Shown in pieces: positions 45,678 through 54,639 of a stretch of 64,000 nucleotides of DNA. Below the pieces are notes generated by a model. The model ran no database searches. It was not told where the DNA came from and saw only the letters and a program-made list of their open reading frames with translations. Source of the stretch: Apiospora phragmitis (taxonomy: Eukaryota > Ascomycota > Sordariomycetes > Amphisphaeriales > Apiosporaceae); NCBI GenBank assembly GCA_038363925.1, contig JAQQWL010000011.1, positions 496,001 through 560,000 of the forward strand, written 5' to 3'. Each line of letters starts with the position of its first letter. The stretch's first letter is position 1. The position numbers and the translations under genes are program-made.

Positions 45678-48245
45678 TTAGGCGGCTAAAGCAAGACCTG
45701 CTAGGTTAGTATGAATACAGAGGTGTCCAACTCCATCCTCCACTGGTAATATCAAATTGTTTAGCTGGCTTCTGCTTCCTCCCTTACTCGGTCCCGAAGC
45801 CGGCCTGTCGCTATGGCATAGCGAAGGGTCGCCCCGGACGGCGTCCAGGTCTGGCTTCCACTTATCGTTGTCATTCTTCCCTTTGCCTCCAAGGTAATAG
45901 GAGAGGTTCCCTCTTCCTGTCTCGGTGCATTGTAATAGCTCTATGCGCTGAGTCGTCCATCGGGTACATCGAAATAGGAAGTGCTCGACTGTCTCCTTTG
46001 CGTGTCCGCATGCGCATTCTGCTGACGGGGCAGCCCCTATTTGGAATAGGTGGTAGTTTAGTCGAGCCATGCCTGTCCGCAGCTGAGCTAGTGTGTTTGC
46101 TTCGTGGTGAGAGAGACTGTCGTATAACGAGCGCGTGTGACGTCCTGGCAGTGCTGCGTCGATTTTCTTCGAGAACGCCCCGACCTTATCGGGTAGCCTA
46201 TTGCTTGCGTCCTGCTTTTTCCTAGCGTTGTTTAGTGTCGTAGATTTCGCTCGGAATGCTTTCGTCGGTGGTACGCAGCCTGGCATAGTGCTTCGTTGGG
46301 CTGCGTGCTTAGCTATGCGTGCCAGTTCGAGGTTGTCCTCCGCCGCGCCAGGTCTCCATACCACTACGACCTTATTTCTCCTCTTCCTCAGCTTGTCGAC
46401 CTCTTTATAGATGCGAACCATCTCCGCTTGGCCTGATTGCTGTCGGGGTCGTTTAAGCGATAGGACTGCTGCCTTGTTGCTGCTGAAAATCGCTATGGTG
46501 CGACTGGCCCTGCCCTTGCCGGGCAGCCATTCTACTGCTCTGGCCATGGCCGACAGCTTTGCCGTGTATGGGTTTTGCTCGTCCTTAGGGGCTAGTGTTG
46601 CTGATTGTATGGTGAGAGCATTTGTCGTTCTGGTCGAGTATGGCAAGTGAGCTGCTACGCTTGCGCTTACGAGCCCGTTCTTGGACGAGCTGCTCGTAGC
46701 GAGGCGAACAGCCCAGGTTGTGCTGGCTAGTTCGTCGGCCTTTTCGCTGTTTTCGGTAATCGTTTTGATTCGGTTTGTCCAAGGTTCTATCACGAAAGGT
46801 TGGATCGTTTCTATCTTGTCGACTAGGATATGCCGGTGCTCTTGGGCTAGTTGCTGCATCGGCGATACGAATCTGGTAAACATCTGAAACCCAATTTTTC
46901 GTACGGGGTGTGTCTTCGGCAGTGTGCAGATGTCGATCCAGAGCTTCAGGGCCTTTCGAGCAAACCTGGCTTTGGCTGACGGTATGCTAGCCTCGGCTTC
47001 TGCCACCGCCGTGGCCACATCGCTAAACGTTCCCAGGATGCTTTGGGCTCCTATCCTTTGGATCCTGTTGATCGTCCTCATCTGCCTTGTCCCGCATGCA
47101 AACCGCCAAGCGTTCGACGCGTAGTCCAGGACTGGAGCCACCATGGCCGTGAACAGCTGTCTGGCTGTCGATGGTGGGAGTCCTTTCAGTCGTCTCAGTT
47201 CGATGGCTGCTTCAAGTGCTCTGCTAGATGCTTCTGCTATGTGCTGCTTGAACCGGAGTTCCGAATCCATGATGACTCCTAGGATTTTAACCTCCTCTCG
47301 TGGCTGGATAGCCTGCCCGTTAATAATAAAGGGGGTTTTCGTTACTCTGGCGCGGCCTGCTTTCCTATTGAAGTGTATAATGGCTGTCTTGTCCGCATTA
47401 AACGTTGCACCACTCCTCCTTCCCCAGGCGAGTGTCGTATTGATAATGTCTTGGATCCCGGCATGGTTCGCCTCGGCTGTCGGGCCTGCCACCCAGGCCG
47501 TATAGTCGTCTACGAAGGCGATAGCCCCTCCAGTCTTGTTGATCGGGTGCTGTACGAGATCTGCGTTGAAGAATAGGAAGAGGGTCGGTGACAAGGGCGA
47601 GCCTTGAGGAAGGCCCGCCTGCGGGAGGCCCTGCTTTTCTGAGCTCTGGCCGTTGATCTCGACCGTTGCCGTACGTCCGGGACAGAAGGCTCCGATCCAT
47701 CGGATCAGGTTTTCCGGGATGCCTCTGGACCGGAGCCTTTGAAGTAGTCTCTCTTTGAAGACCCCATTATATGCTCCTTTAAGATCGAAACTAACAAGGC
47801 TGAAGACTTGTCGACGGCGCCATGCCTTATAGATATACTCTTGCAGAAGGAGTACGGCTTGTTCGGCCGATCGTCGCTTTCGTGCCCCGAAGTGATTCAT
47901 TGGCAGGAGCCTAAACGTCTCTGCCACGTAAGAGATACGCTCCGCTATTACCGATTCCAGGACTTTGCCTAGGGTAGAGAGTAACGAGATCGGTCTCCAG
48001 GACGTGGCGACTGTGTAGTCTCCTTTCCCTGGCTTTTTAAGTGGAATGATTTTCGCGTGCCTCCATTGGATGGGTAGTTCTCCTTCTTGCAGCGATTGTC
48101 GGAAGAGGGAGACGATACGGTGCTTAACTGCCGCCCAGGTTTGTTGCCAGACCATGGCCGGCATGCCATCTTCACCTGGTGCCTTCCCGGGTTTCATCCT
48201 GAAAAGGGCTCTTTTGATCTCTTCTTGCGTGACGTCGTCGGGCAT
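45678..48245 (-). CDS. LINE reverse transcriptase / RNase H-like region
   Basis: 855-codon stop-free frame. RT motifs: LFRMKPGKAPGEDGMPA, SWRPISLLSTLGKVLE, GLPQGSPLSPTLF and the catalytic FVDDYTAWV. The RNase H-like part (ALTIQSATLAPKDEQNPYTA, IAIFSSNKAAVLSL) has Ser and Lys where acidic catalytic residues are expected, so it may not cut. Near the end, CACGHAKETVEHFLFRC forms a zinc-knuckle-like motif typical of Tad1-clade LINEs. The true ORF continues upstream in another frame (TRTTSTAEQAEELLHRFF precedes MPDDVTQ). Confidence 0.88.
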   Translation of the reverse strand: MPDDVTQEEIKRALFRMKPGKAPGEDGMPAMVWQQTWAAVKHRIVSLFRQSLQEGELPIQWRHAKIIPLKKPGKGDYTVATSWRPISLLSTLGKVLESVIAERISYVAETFRLLPMNHFGARKRRSAEQAVLLLQEYIYKAWRRRQVFSLVSFDLKGAYNGVFKERLLQRLRSRGIPENLIRWIGAFCPGRTATVEINGQSSEKQGLPQAGLPQGSPLSPTLFLFFNADLVQHPINKTGGAIAFVDDYTAWVAGPTAEANHAGIQDIINTTLAWGRRSGATFNADKTAIIHFNRKAGRARVTKTPFIINGQAIQPREEVKILGVIMDSELRFKQHIAEASSRALEAAIELRRLKGLPPSTARQLFTAMVAPVLDYASNAWRFACGTRQMRTINRIQRIGAQSILGTFSDVATAVAEAEASIPSAKARFARKALKLWIDICTLPKTHPVRKIGFQMFTRFVSPMQQLAQEHRHILVDKIETIQPFVIEPWTNRIKTITENSEKADELASTTWAVRLATSSSSKNGLVSASVAAHLPYSTRTTNALTIQSATLAPKDEQNPYTAKLSAMARAVEWLPGKGRASRTIAIFSSNKAAVLSLKRPRQQSGQAEMVRIYKEVDKLRKRRNKVVVVWRPGAAEDNLELARIAKHAAQRSTMPGCVPPTKAFRAKSTTLNNARKKQDASNRLPDKVGAFSKKIDAALPGRHTRSLYDSLSHHEANTLAQLRTGMARLNYHLFQIGAAPSAECACGHAKETVEHFLFRCTRWTTQRIELLQCTETGRGNLSYYLGGKGKNDNDKWKPDLDAVRGDPSLCHSDRPASGPSKGGSRSQLNNLILPVEDGVGHLCIHTNLAGLALAA

Positions 48246-48327
48246 CGGTACCGGCGCCCGTTGGGGACGCGGTCCCTCTGCTTCGATGTTTTCGGGCAGT
48301 GGTGGAAAGAAACGATGAAGTAGTTCC

Positions 48328-49306
48328 TCAGCCTGTTCGGCAGTGCTGGTAGTACGCGTTTTGTCTTCCCCTTACTAGTTGCGAGATTTTGTCGAACGAT
48401 GCCCCTTTCCGAGACTTCATATATCGACCTGCTTTCCATATGTTTGTCTCGTCGGCGAGGAACGCCTCCCAGTGCCGTTCCTTTTGTTGTCGGATAGCTC
48501 CGTGGTACTGCTTCGAGGCGCTCTTGGTTGTGTCTTCTAAATGTTTTACTGTGTGACCTGCCCTGCGCTCTGTTCTTGCGCGGTTCCTCCAGTACGTGTA
48601 GATGTGTCGTAACTGCGTTAAATCCTCTGTCCACCATCTCTTTTCGTATGGCGATGGCTTCGCTTTTGGTGTTAGTGTTCGCACCGCCTCCGTGACGACC
48701 GACATGAGGCTGTCTGTCTTTTGTTGTACCGTGCCGCCTTCGGGGGTCGTGAGCAGGTTCTGCTCGATCCTTTTGTTGATCTCTTTCCATGGTGCGTTTT
48801 TTAAAAGGAGCTGCTCTTTCTGTGCTGTCGGCGGCATGGCGATATCGAAAGTCGTCTCGATCGCCTAGTGGTCCGATCCGTGGTCCGTTTCGCAAGGGCT
48901 GCATCGTGTCATAGTGTCCGCCAGCTCCGCTGCTGCGAGGACCAAGTCGATAGTTGTTTCGCTGGCCTCATTTTGCCATGTCTTCGTCCCTCTGGGTAGT
49001 AGGCTTCGGAGCGAGAGGTCGCTCATTAAGTCAATGAGAGGGCCCGCCTCGCCCTGCCGGACTGGGGAGACATCGTCTCCACCCCAGAGCTGGTCGTGTT
49101 GGTTGAAGTCGCCGACCACCATTACGTTTATTACCGTCCCTCTAGATCGTCGTACCTCTCTGGCGGTTTGGTGTAGAATCGGCACGCCTCTTGTAAAGCG
49201 TCTGGGTTTACTGGTGGCACATAGACTGAAAACACTAGCACTAGCCGGTCCGGTAGGCGAATGGTCGCCGCTGTTATATCGGGTGACTGGACCGCCACCT
49301 GTTTAG
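48328..49306 (-). pseudogene. LINE endonuclease and linker, broken
   Basis: Apurinic-type endonuclease C-terminal half: LVFSVYVPPVNPDALQ, VVGDFNQHDQLWGGDD (catalytic GDFN) and SDH at its end. A TAG (48866-48868 area) follows SDH directly, then the frame resumes to the linker that precedes RT. A one-base change in the AAGGGG run near 48370 separates it from the RT frame. The N-terminal half of the endonuclease is missing, so this copy cannot transpose by itself. Confidence 0.75.
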
Positions 49307-49557
49307 TACTGTACAGTAAAATCCAGGTTCAGCGTCCGCGATGCATATGTTCAAAATAACCGCCTAAAGTACTGTGGGGCTTCCTGCACAGTGCACTCTA
49401 GTGAGTCATAGGTATCTGTCATCGTCTCACAAAAGCGCTGAAAGGCATTCCTGGCGCTTACAGGTACCGCTACGACCAGGCAAGTGCCAAATTGACTTAA
49501 AGGCTCCAATAACGGCTGGAACTGGATAACCATATTCATTTACTTATGTACAGTACG
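49307..49557 (+). mobile_element. MITE-like repeat, copy c
   Basis: Starts TACTGTACAGTAAAATCCAGG and ends near ATGTACAGTACGTA, giving short inverted ends around TGTACAG. It abuts the truncated 5' end of the LINE. Confidence 0.8.
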
Positions 49558-50008
49558 TACAACGCGGTTGTTCCAGTACATATTTCCCTTCGTGGGTCCT
49601 GGTCGGACCATCGGCCTCCAAGGTACTGATACCTTCCATCTAACAATATTGGGCTGGTGAACACCTTACTTGCGATTGTACAGCTCGATTGTTCCTTGTT
49701 CAGGGCCCCACACCAACCAAGCTCCAGGCACTATGAAGCTGGCCTTCACCAGCTCCAACAAGGAAAACTTCTTTCTTTCCTTTTCCTTGTTCGTCGATAA
49801 TTCCATAGGATCACTCGGATTGCAGCCTTGCCTCATGTATTGAATCAATTACGTGACTAGCAGCAAGATGATTCTATTCTTATGCGAGGGTGCTCAGAAA
49901 CTCCAGCCTTCTATTTAGATCGGCCGAACTTAAGCACGTCGCACTCCATCCAAACTCTTATGTCTAAATATCATTTATGTTAACCAACTCGCTGTAGCCG
50001 TACCTGCA
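49558..50008. other. Upstream region of the vWA-protease gene
   Basis: No supported gene. A 60-codon minus-strand frame (49666-49848) has some protein-like character but no recognised domain. Presumed promoter and leader. Confidence 0.3.
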
Positions 50009-52159
50009 ATGTCCGGCCTGCCGCCTACCGCGGTGGTTGGCTGCCTCCTTGATGTGTCCGGTTCGATGCACGAGGCCCTGGAGGCGGGACATCCTAACGA
50101 GGGGGCAAGCAAGCGCCTACATGCCGTGCTTCGCGCAATCTTGAAGCTCGCTCAAGCAGAGCAGCAGCATAATCCCAACGCCCGTATTTTCGTGGGAGTT
50201 TTTGGGCTGGATACCGACAAGGGGTGTCCGCCCGTTGCGGATCTTTGCGGGGCCGCTGATGTGCTCCTCAAAAACTTCGACAATGAAAGGTCCGGTCATG
50301 ACCTCCTCATCGCGCGAGCCAATAATCAGAAGCTATCACACATCACAAGGTATATCAAAGAGAAAATTACTGACCACGAGGCGCATATTATCAATGCGCA
50401 CCTGGACCAACACCCGGAGCAGGTCAAGCAATTCATTGACGCCATTCCATCTGAGAAGACGGTAGAGGGAGCGAAAAAAGGCAGTCAAGGCATCGGGATC
50501 TTGGCAGGCGCAGCTATTGGCTTTGCCCTTAGCCCAACTACCGCTGGACTAAGTGTCCCCTTGGGCTTGGGGGCTCTTGGTGGTTATGCTGTTGGGAAGG
50601 ATTGTGGGGACAGGATGGAAGACGGCGCGGTCGAGAAATCGACAGCGTTGCAGCTTGCACGCCACATCTGCGGGGAATGGCTGGCAGGTTTCACCACGCT
50701 CACACCGCGACCAATTGACGACGTCATTCATCTACTAAAGCAGCTGCAGGAGCGTTCAGAGGCGGGAAAAGATGACGAAAAGGTTGGAGCGGGCAGCTCA
50801 ACCTTGCTGGACACATTTCGCCGGTATATGTATGGCCGCACGCCGATGAAAGCTGCCTTAACCCAGGCGTTGTCGGCTTTTAATAAGTGTCTAGATGCCG
50901 AACACCGCGTCCTCGTCCTCGTGTCGGATGGCCTTTCTACCGACGGCGACCCGTTAAGACTTGCGCGCGACTTGCAACAAGCGAAAGTGAGTATAGCGAC
51001 TGTTTATCTCACCAGCAATAGAACAGGAGCTCCTCGCCGCTTGTACTACCAGCCAGTCGAAGTTTGGGGATCTGGCCAACGCATTCTCTTTCGCATGGCG
51101 ACTAGGGTCGCCGGAGTTGCGCACCCGATCCCGGTCCTCACCTCTGTGGGCTGGGAGGTTCCCTCAGATGGGGAGGTCGCGCTGTACGCCACAGTACCCA
51201 CCTCCGTAGTCCTTGACGAGTTCTGCTCGCTACTTCTCTCGGCACGCTTTGGTTCAGCGGATGCACTACTAGATGTCGTTGGCCGCATCAGTCAAGACTC
51301 ATATATCAACGATAAGCATGTCCTTACATGCAGAAACCCTTCGAATCAACGGGAGTCAGCCACTTGTTACGCACATGCAACCGCCGCCGTGGTCCATATG
51401 GCCCTTCTTCGTATCGTCGGTCGTAAAGATGAAAACCCCAGCATTGAAAAAGTTCGGAAACGGATCGAAGACTCGTTCCCGTCTAGACCAGGCGGGCGCA
51501 ATACTAAGGAGGTCTTAAAGGCGGCAACTAGCTGGTTTCCACCCCTTAAGTTCTGCCAGGTCAATGAGGATGAAGCCCGTCAGGCAGTGCTACGCCGGCG
51601 TCCAGTTCTAGCAACATTCCACCTCTCAAAGCCGGGCTGGGACGAGTTTCACAAGCAGTTCAAAGAGCGAGAAGGACCTCTCACAGAGCCATTGACAGCA
51701 CTTAGTCGTGCGCAGATGGCAGCGCACCGTTCACTGCCCAGCGACGGTGGCCATGCCGTCGTGTTGACCACTTGTAATCCAACCTCTCTCACTTTCCTCA
51801 ACTCGTGGGGCGGCAACTGGGGCAACCATGGCAGCTTCAGCATCGAAAACCACACCGTATTGGAATTAGATGGGGTTTACGGCAAGTACTCTATGAATTT
51901 CTACGACGTATACTGGTTAGAGAGCGACTTGGACCCCATCGAGCGCCGAGCATATAATGCCAAAGTGGACGAGGAAGTACGCCGCCGCACTGCCCAGTTT
52001 CCTAGTATCCTAGAGCTTCACGCGCGCTGTCCTCATTGCGACAAGGATGCATCTCTCGCTAAATTTAAGGGCGACATCCGTCAGGTGCAGTGCCCGCATT
52101 GTACTCAATCATTTACGCCTGAGCCGGGGCATTTGATGAAGGCACTGGACGCTCGCTAA
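50009..52159 (+). CDS. vWA domain - glycine zipper - papain-like protease - zinc ribbon protein
   Basis: Single-exon, 716 residues, intact. Residues about 8-370 form a von Willebrand A domain with a complete MIDAS: DVSGS at 15-19, Thr in GRTPM (about 278) and Asp in LVSDG (about 307). Inside it, residues 156-197 are a Gly/Ala-rich hydrophobic insertion (GIGILAGAAIGFALS, then LGLGALGGYAVG) with repeated GxxxG spacing, like membrane-inserting glycine zippers. Residues about 440-640 form a C1/papain-like fold: Cys453 in ESATCYAHATAA, His582 in GGHAVVLT and Asn598 in FLNSWGGNWGNHGSF. The C-terminus has CPHC at 674-677 and CPHC at 695-698, a zinc ribbon. I infer a regulated cytosolic protease that may act on or at membranes; substrate unknown. 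No signal peptide. It lies between copies of one MITE family. Confidence 0.85.
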   Translation: MSGLPPTAVVGCLLDVSGSMHEALEAGHPNEGASKRLHAVLRAILKLAQAEQQHNPNARIFVGVFGLDTDKGCPPVADLCGAADVLLKNFDNERSGHDLLIARANNQKLSHITRYIKEKITDHEAHIINAHLDQHPEQVKQFIDAIPSEKTVEGAKKGSQGIGILAGAAIGFALSPTTAGLSVPLGLGALGGYAVGKDCGDRMEDGAVEKSTALQLARHICGEWLAGFTTLTPRPIDDVIHLLKQLQERSEAGKDDEKVGAGSSTLLDTFRRYMYGRTPMKAALTQALSAFNKCLDAEHRVLVLVSDGLSTDGDPLRLARDLQQAKVSIATVYLTSNRTGAPRRLYYQPVEVWGSGQRILFRMATRVAGVAHPIPVLTSVGWEVPSDGEVALYATVPTSVVLDEFCSLLLSARFGSADALLDVVGRISQDSYINDKHVLTCRNPSNQRESATCYAHATAAVVHMALLRIVGRKDENPSIEKVRKRIEDSFPSRPGGRNTKEVLKAATSWFPPLKFCQVNEDEARQAVLRRRPVLATFHLSKPGWDEFHKQFKEREGPLTEPLTALSRAQMAAHRSLPSDGGHAVVLTTCNPTSLTFLNSWGGNWGNHGSFSIENHTVLELDGVYGKYSMNFYDVYWLESDLDPIERRAYNAKVDEEVRRRTAQFPSILELHARCPHCDKDASLAKFKGDIRQVQCPHCTQSFTPEPGHLMKALDAR

Positions 52160-52399
52160 GATATTATTGATGTGTAATGATCTTTGGGAGGAGTGTTCAG
52201 GCAGAGGAGATGTTGGGACCAAAGGCCGGAGATGTAATGATGATGCTTTGTCTACAGCCGCTCTGGTATGCTAGCTAATATGGGGAAGCATGCAGCCACC
52301 GGCGGTCAGTGGCCTGTAGCCATAACATGTTACATACTATGTATGTGTACTCGAGTCTTGAACAAGCGTAGAACGTCGCCTAATTTGTACAGTCAGTCA

Positions 52400-52565
52400 A
52401 TATCCAGGGTGTACAGTAATCCACTGATCCACTGTTGGCTCCAAGTAGTATTGGCTTTAGCGGTAGCGGTACCTGTCAGCACCAAATATGCAGCCCTACG
52501 AAAGTCGAGCTTGGCGATGACCGGTACTTCTGCCATATCACTTACGCACCGTGTACGCGCCCACA
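52400..52565 (-). mobile_element. MITE-like repeat, copy d (reverse)
   Basis: Reverse complement of the interior of copy a: ATCCACTGATCCACTGTTGG, TGTCAGCRCCAAATATGCAG and GATGACCGGTACTTCT are shared in order. Confidence 0.7.
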
Positions 52566-52793
52566 GTACAGTAAAATCCAGGTTCAGCGTCCGCGACAGA
52601 TATGTGAAAAATATCCTTTTGGTGTACTGTGGGGCTTCCTGCCCAGTGCACTCTAGTGAGTCATAGGTATCTGTCAGCGCCCTATAAAAGCGCTGGAAGA
52701 ATGCATTTTTGGCGCTTACATGTACCGCTACGATTAGAGACGTACCAAGATGACTTGAAGGCTCCAGTAACGGCTGCAAGTGGACGACCAGGT
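52563..52793 (+). mobile_element. MITE-like repeat, copy e
   Basis: Starts ACAGTACAGTAAAATCCAGG, continues TGTGGGGCTTCCTGC and GTGCACTCTAGTGAGTCATA, and ends GGCTGCAAGTGGACGACC. Closest to copy c. Head-to-head with copy d. Confidence 0.8.
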
Positions 52794-53020
52794 TCAGCTA
52801 CTGTGCATCGACGATTATTTGAATGCTTTACTGTAGCCCTGTCGAGGCGCTTCATTGTATACTACAGTATCCGCCGAGCTTTCTCTCAAAACCTCCAAAT
52901 AAAGCACTAGATTGAGACGAAACGTGCTGCCTGTACGTGATATTTGCACCGCAGAACCTTAACAATCGTATTTACTCTGTACCACAGCTAACATGCCACT
53001 GCTCGATTAGGTAGCCAAAC

Positions 53021-53203
53021 ATGTGCCAAAGAATTCATCCCCGAACAAAGTACATATGTGGGCACGAAGTCGAGCAGCTTTCATATATTCTCCAATGCGA
53101 GCCGGCGAAAGCGAGACGATCCAACTGTTCCAATCCCACCGATAATTACAGCATGGGAATGTCTTCCAAGAAAACCAAGTGCCCAGACTGTTCGGCGAGA
53201 TAG
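53021..53203 (+). CDS. Small Cys-rich protein, 60 aa
   Basis: ATG at 53021. MCQRIHPRTKYICGHEVEQL at the start and CPDCSAR at the end. Cys/His at positions 2, 13, 15, 26, 36, 54 and 57 are spaced as in small zinc-binding proteins common in ascomycetes. No signal peptide. It sits between the vWA-protease and the kinase, same strand. Role unknown. Confidence 0.45.
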   Translation: MCQRIHPRTKYICGHEVEQLSYILQCEPAKARRSNCSNPTDNYSMGMSSKKTKCPDCSAR

Positions 53204-53433
53204 GTCCTGGCTGGGGACAAGGATGGTGGAACACTACGTTGTGGAAAAGAACCTTCGTTATATCACGTGTGGTGGGGTTACTAGGTGCATCCTCTCAGAC
53301 GCTGATGGATCCACATGTACCTTGCGCATTCACTCATGGAAATATCCTCAACCTATATGCAACCAAATCTCCTGTTTATTATCATTGATGACCTTTGATC
53401 CTCCCTGGCTCTATCTTTTCCCATATTTATGCA

Positions 53434-54321
53434 ATGAATGCCTTACGTGTACCATTTGCCTCCCTCACTGCCGAAAGGTTGCTAGCCCGAGGAGCTGGAG
53501 GTCACGTCTTCTCCATCAGCGATCACGTAGTGTTCAAATGCCCCACCGTTTTCCACAATCCTACGCCAGAACAGACAGATGAAATGGAAGAGAGTGCTAC
53601 GAGGATTGCGAACGAAAAGTCAGCACATGGAATGCTAATGGAGCACCCGCATCCCTACATTGTTCGATGTATCCTTTGCGTCCCGGAGGGCTTCTTCATG
53701 GAGCGAATGGGAGCAACGCTTCAAGCCCGTATCGAACACAACTCAGCATGTGAGCCGCCAAGCACTCACACCCAAGCACGATGGATCAGACAAATTGCGA
53801 GCGCTCTGTCATGGATTGAGGGGCTAGGCCATGTTCATGGCGATCTGCGACCAGCCAATATCCTATTGACCGCAGACGACGACATCCGTGTTGCCGATTT
53901 TGACGCGTCTGTAAAGACAGGCGAACGGCTTATTGTTGCGAGCGAGCCCTTTTGCAAACTCGATGGGGATTTCGAGCTTCCTCATGCCAGTCCGATCAGT
54001 GAGCAGTTTGCCTTGGCGTCATGCATCTACACGGTTCGTTTCGGTCACATCCCGCTCAGGGAACTTGATGCCCCTAGTAGAGTTCAAAAGCTCATAAACA
54101 ACGAGTTTCCTCCAACGGAGAAAGACGAAATATTTGGAGCTGTGACTCTGAGCTGTTGGCAGGGACAATACGTATCTATTGCTGCCGTCTACGAGGATAT
54201 CAAGTCTCGATGCGACGCAACGTCTGCTTCTGACGTAGTCGAGGGCTCATCTCAAAAAATGCCAAATCTCCTCGCCGAGTGTGAAGGTTTCGTGGCACGC
54301 GAGAGAGGAATTATAGGATAA
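53434..54321 (+). CDS. Atypical protein kinase
   Basis: About 295 residues from ATG 53434. Kinase landmarks: a Gly-rich loop (LLARGAGGHVF), the ATP-anchoring Lys in VVFKCP, a helix-C Glu in IANEKSAHGML, the catalytic loop HGDLRPANIL with Asp and Asn present, and the Mg-binding position as ADFDA where canonical kinases have DFG. Activity is therefore plausible but unusual. The C-lobe is short. No membrane or signal sequence. Same strand as the vWA-protease and the Cys-rich ORF, but more than 1 kb separates them from the former, so co-regulation is only inferred. Confidence 0.75.
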   Translation: MNALRVPFASLTAERLLARGAGGHVFSISDHVVFKCPTVFHNPTPEQTDEMEESATRIANEKSAHGMLMEHPHPYIVRCILCVPEGFFMERMGATLQARIEHNSACEPPSTHTQARWIRQIASALSWIEGLGHVHGDLRPANILLTADDDIRVADFDASVKTGERLIVASEPFCKLDGDFELPHASPISEQFALASCIYTVRFGHIPLRELDAPSRVQKLINNEFPPTEKDEIFGAVTLSCWQGQYVSIAAVYEDIKSRCDATSASDVVEGSSQKMPNLLAECEGFVARERGIIG

Positions 54322-54639
54322 ATCTTTATTTATAGATCGTTTTAGACATCCAGCATTGACCCAGTATTGACTACAAGTACAACTTGCCTTTCTAGGCCCC
54401 GTGATCCCGGACGCCGGAGGCGATATAATAACAGTAAGCCAAAGAAGCAGAGGCATGTAGCCATGGGGGTGAACCTTTGTATCCAGTAAATGTTGGCAGA
54501 AGTCGTTGAGTCCCGAAGCATGGACTGCCTTACGCTTAAGGCCAAAGACCTTAGACTGGATTGCGCATTGCGGTTGGGATGAGACTGGGCAACAAAGCAG
54601 GCGTTACAATTTGGAACTGGTAGTATCGTAAAGCCCGCC
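54322..54639. other. Spacer 3' of the kinase
   Basis: Minus-strand reading continues here with a hydrophobic stretch (CLCFFGLLLLYRL) but in no convincing frame. Confidence 0.25.

Larger units (their letters stand above)
45437..49306 (-). mobile_element. Tad1-like LINE (non-LTR retrotransposon), 5'-truncated
   Basis: Minus-strand element with endonuclease, reverse transcriptase, RNase H-like and CCHC-type domains. The 3' end carries AATAAA directly before a (TG)n tail (plus: CACACACACACACATTTATT at about 45447-45468). The 5' end stops abruptly at MITE copy c (49307), inside the endonuclease. A second element at 55680-56580 has the same 3' architecture. Confidence 0.85.

Noticed and set aside
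52393..52779. Open frames on both strands over MITE copies d and e
   Set aside because: They run across repeat boundaries of a non-coding family; similar frames appear in every copy by descent.
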